In this document: in pieces, positions 21,373 to 21,826 of the stretch
Layout of the letters: each line of letters begins with the position of its first letter
How positions within the stretch are numbered: position 1 is the first letter of the stretch
IMG/VR virus record: IMGVR_UViG_3300009494_000022
Location: 1,126-22,951 of that record
Source of the DNA: a virus
DNA: 21,826 nt
Direction: 5' to 3' (one strand)
Translations under genes and position numbers: made by a program
Notes under the pieces: model-generated
What the model saw: the letters and a program-made list of their open reading frames with translations, nothing else
Told to the model about the DNA's origin: nothing
Database searches by the model: none

Positions 21373-21826
21373 ACCCCCTCTCCTTCGGCTTCGACACCGC
21401 GGTCCAGCGACTCGGCACCATGCCCGAGCGGCTCCACTCGGCCCAGGCCCAGGGCCTCTGCGACGCGGCCCTGCTCGTCCTCAAGGCGACCAAAGAAAAC
21501 ATCGTCAACGGCAGGCCCGAATGGCCCGCGGTCAAAAAAGCCAGCCGTCTCGGCCGGGTCAGCAAAGCCAGTCGTCAACGCGACGAAGCCCTGATCGACA
21601 CCGGCGAAATGCTCCGCAGCGTCCACGCCGAGTTCGAAGGCAAAGGCAAGAGTGCGGTTGCCTATCTCGGCTGGGGCACGCGCTACGGCCCGGCCCAGGA
21701 ATTCGGGACCAGGCGTGCCGGCAGCAGTCGCAACGTTACGATTCCGGCCCGGCCCCACATGCAGCCCGCTTTCGAGGAAAACCGTGACCGGATTCTCGAC
21801 GCATTCCGTCGGCGCATCAGCGCTGC
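21369..21826 (+). CDS. HK97 gp10-like tail completion/virion morphogenesis protein (3' end cut)
   Basis: Open from ATG 21369 (overlapping the previous TGA) to the window edge, 152 codons without a stop. The C-terminal part has the gp10-family pattern: WGTRYGPAQEFGT, then IPARPHMQPAFEENRDRIL. The N-terminal helices (AVQRLGTMPERLHSAQAQGL) and NGRPEWPAVKKAS also fit. This family, which resembles Mu gpG virion-morphogenesis proteins, completes the tail end that binds the head. Only a few residues are likely missing. Confidence 0.8.
   Translation, partial: MNPLSFGFDTAVQRLGTMPERLHSAQAQGLCDAALLVLKATKENIVNGRPEWPAVKKASRLGRVSKASRQRDEALIDTGEMLRSVHAEFEGKGKSAVAYLGWGTRYGPAQEFGTRRAGSSRNVTIPARPHMQPAFEENRDRILDAFRRRISA

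Larger units (their letters stand above)
417..21826 (+). mobile_element. Mu-like transposable prophage (left end to right window edge, incomplete)
   Basis: The order divergent repressor/Ner-like regulator, DDE transposase, AAA+ transposition ATPase, GemA-like protein, lysis genes, terminase, portal, protease/scaffold, capsid and neck proteins is that of Mu-type transposable phages. The left boundary at 417 is inferred from a 5'-TGTA terminus and repeated motifs lying between a host-like gene and the first phage gene. The right end, tail genes and any target-site duplication are outside the window. All core genes are open, with no frameshift or nonsense mutation seen. Confidence 0.85.

Overview
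The window carries the left and central part (at least 21.4 kb, running off the right edge) of a Mu-like transposable prophage in a GC-rich, apparently Gram-negative bacterium. The Gram-negative assignment rests on the first 310 bases, which encode on the minus strand the start of an exported beta-barrel-like protein with its own promoter. The non-coding gaps contain interspersed repeats (the CTGGTGTTCTTGGTG family, GTCCGAC arrays, the GCGAGCGAAGCGCGGCAAT family, and inverted CCCTCTCCC) of a kind that recurs in many uncultivated bacterial genomes. They hint at a poorly characterised phylum, but I cannot name the host from sequence alone.

Layout: a candidate phage left end lies at about 417 (5'-TGTA, then a 9-base motif repeated 19 bases apart). 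A leftward lysogeny operon follows: an S24/LexA-type repressor (1110-1766) coupled to a zinc-ribbon membrane protein (518-1108). A divergent control region (about 1768-1831) has a near-consensus sigma70 promoter and two operator-like sites of the same geometry. The rightward early operon (1831-10706) encodes a Ner/Cro-like regulator, small proteins, a coiled-coil DNA-binding-like protein, a DDE transposase with DD(35)E spacing, a small HTH protein, and a MuB/TniB-like AAA+ ATPase with a C-terminal HTH. These are followed by a winged-helix protein with a histone-like tail, a GemA/Gp16-like protein, an SPL-type radical SAM protein, a MazG-like protein with a zinc-binding N-terminus, a zinc-ribbon protein, and a MuF-like head morphogenesis protein.

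A second promoter (TTGACA-17-TACACT) at 10877-10905 precedes the lysis and virion genes: a coiled-coil protein, a one-pass membrane protein (possible holin), an N-acetylmuramoyl-L-alanine amidase, small and large terminase subunits, portal, a protease with an in-frame internal scaffold start (the Mu I/Z arrangement), a decoration-like protein, a signal-anchored small protein, the major capsid protein, a head-tail adaptor, a membrane-anchored protein with an outer-membrane-like C-terminus, a head-closure-like protein and a gp10-like tail-completion protein cut by the window edge. Tail genes and the right end lie outside.

The reading frames look intact, so the phage may be functional or recently so. 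The most unusual points are: the composite repeats placed in the same orientation directly 5' of late genes and partly absorbed into coding tails; the Tn7/TniA-like rather than MuA-like active-site spacing; the radical SAM/MazG/zinc-finger accessory block; the MuF gene displaced to the early side; and the membrane protein locked to the repressor in one operon.
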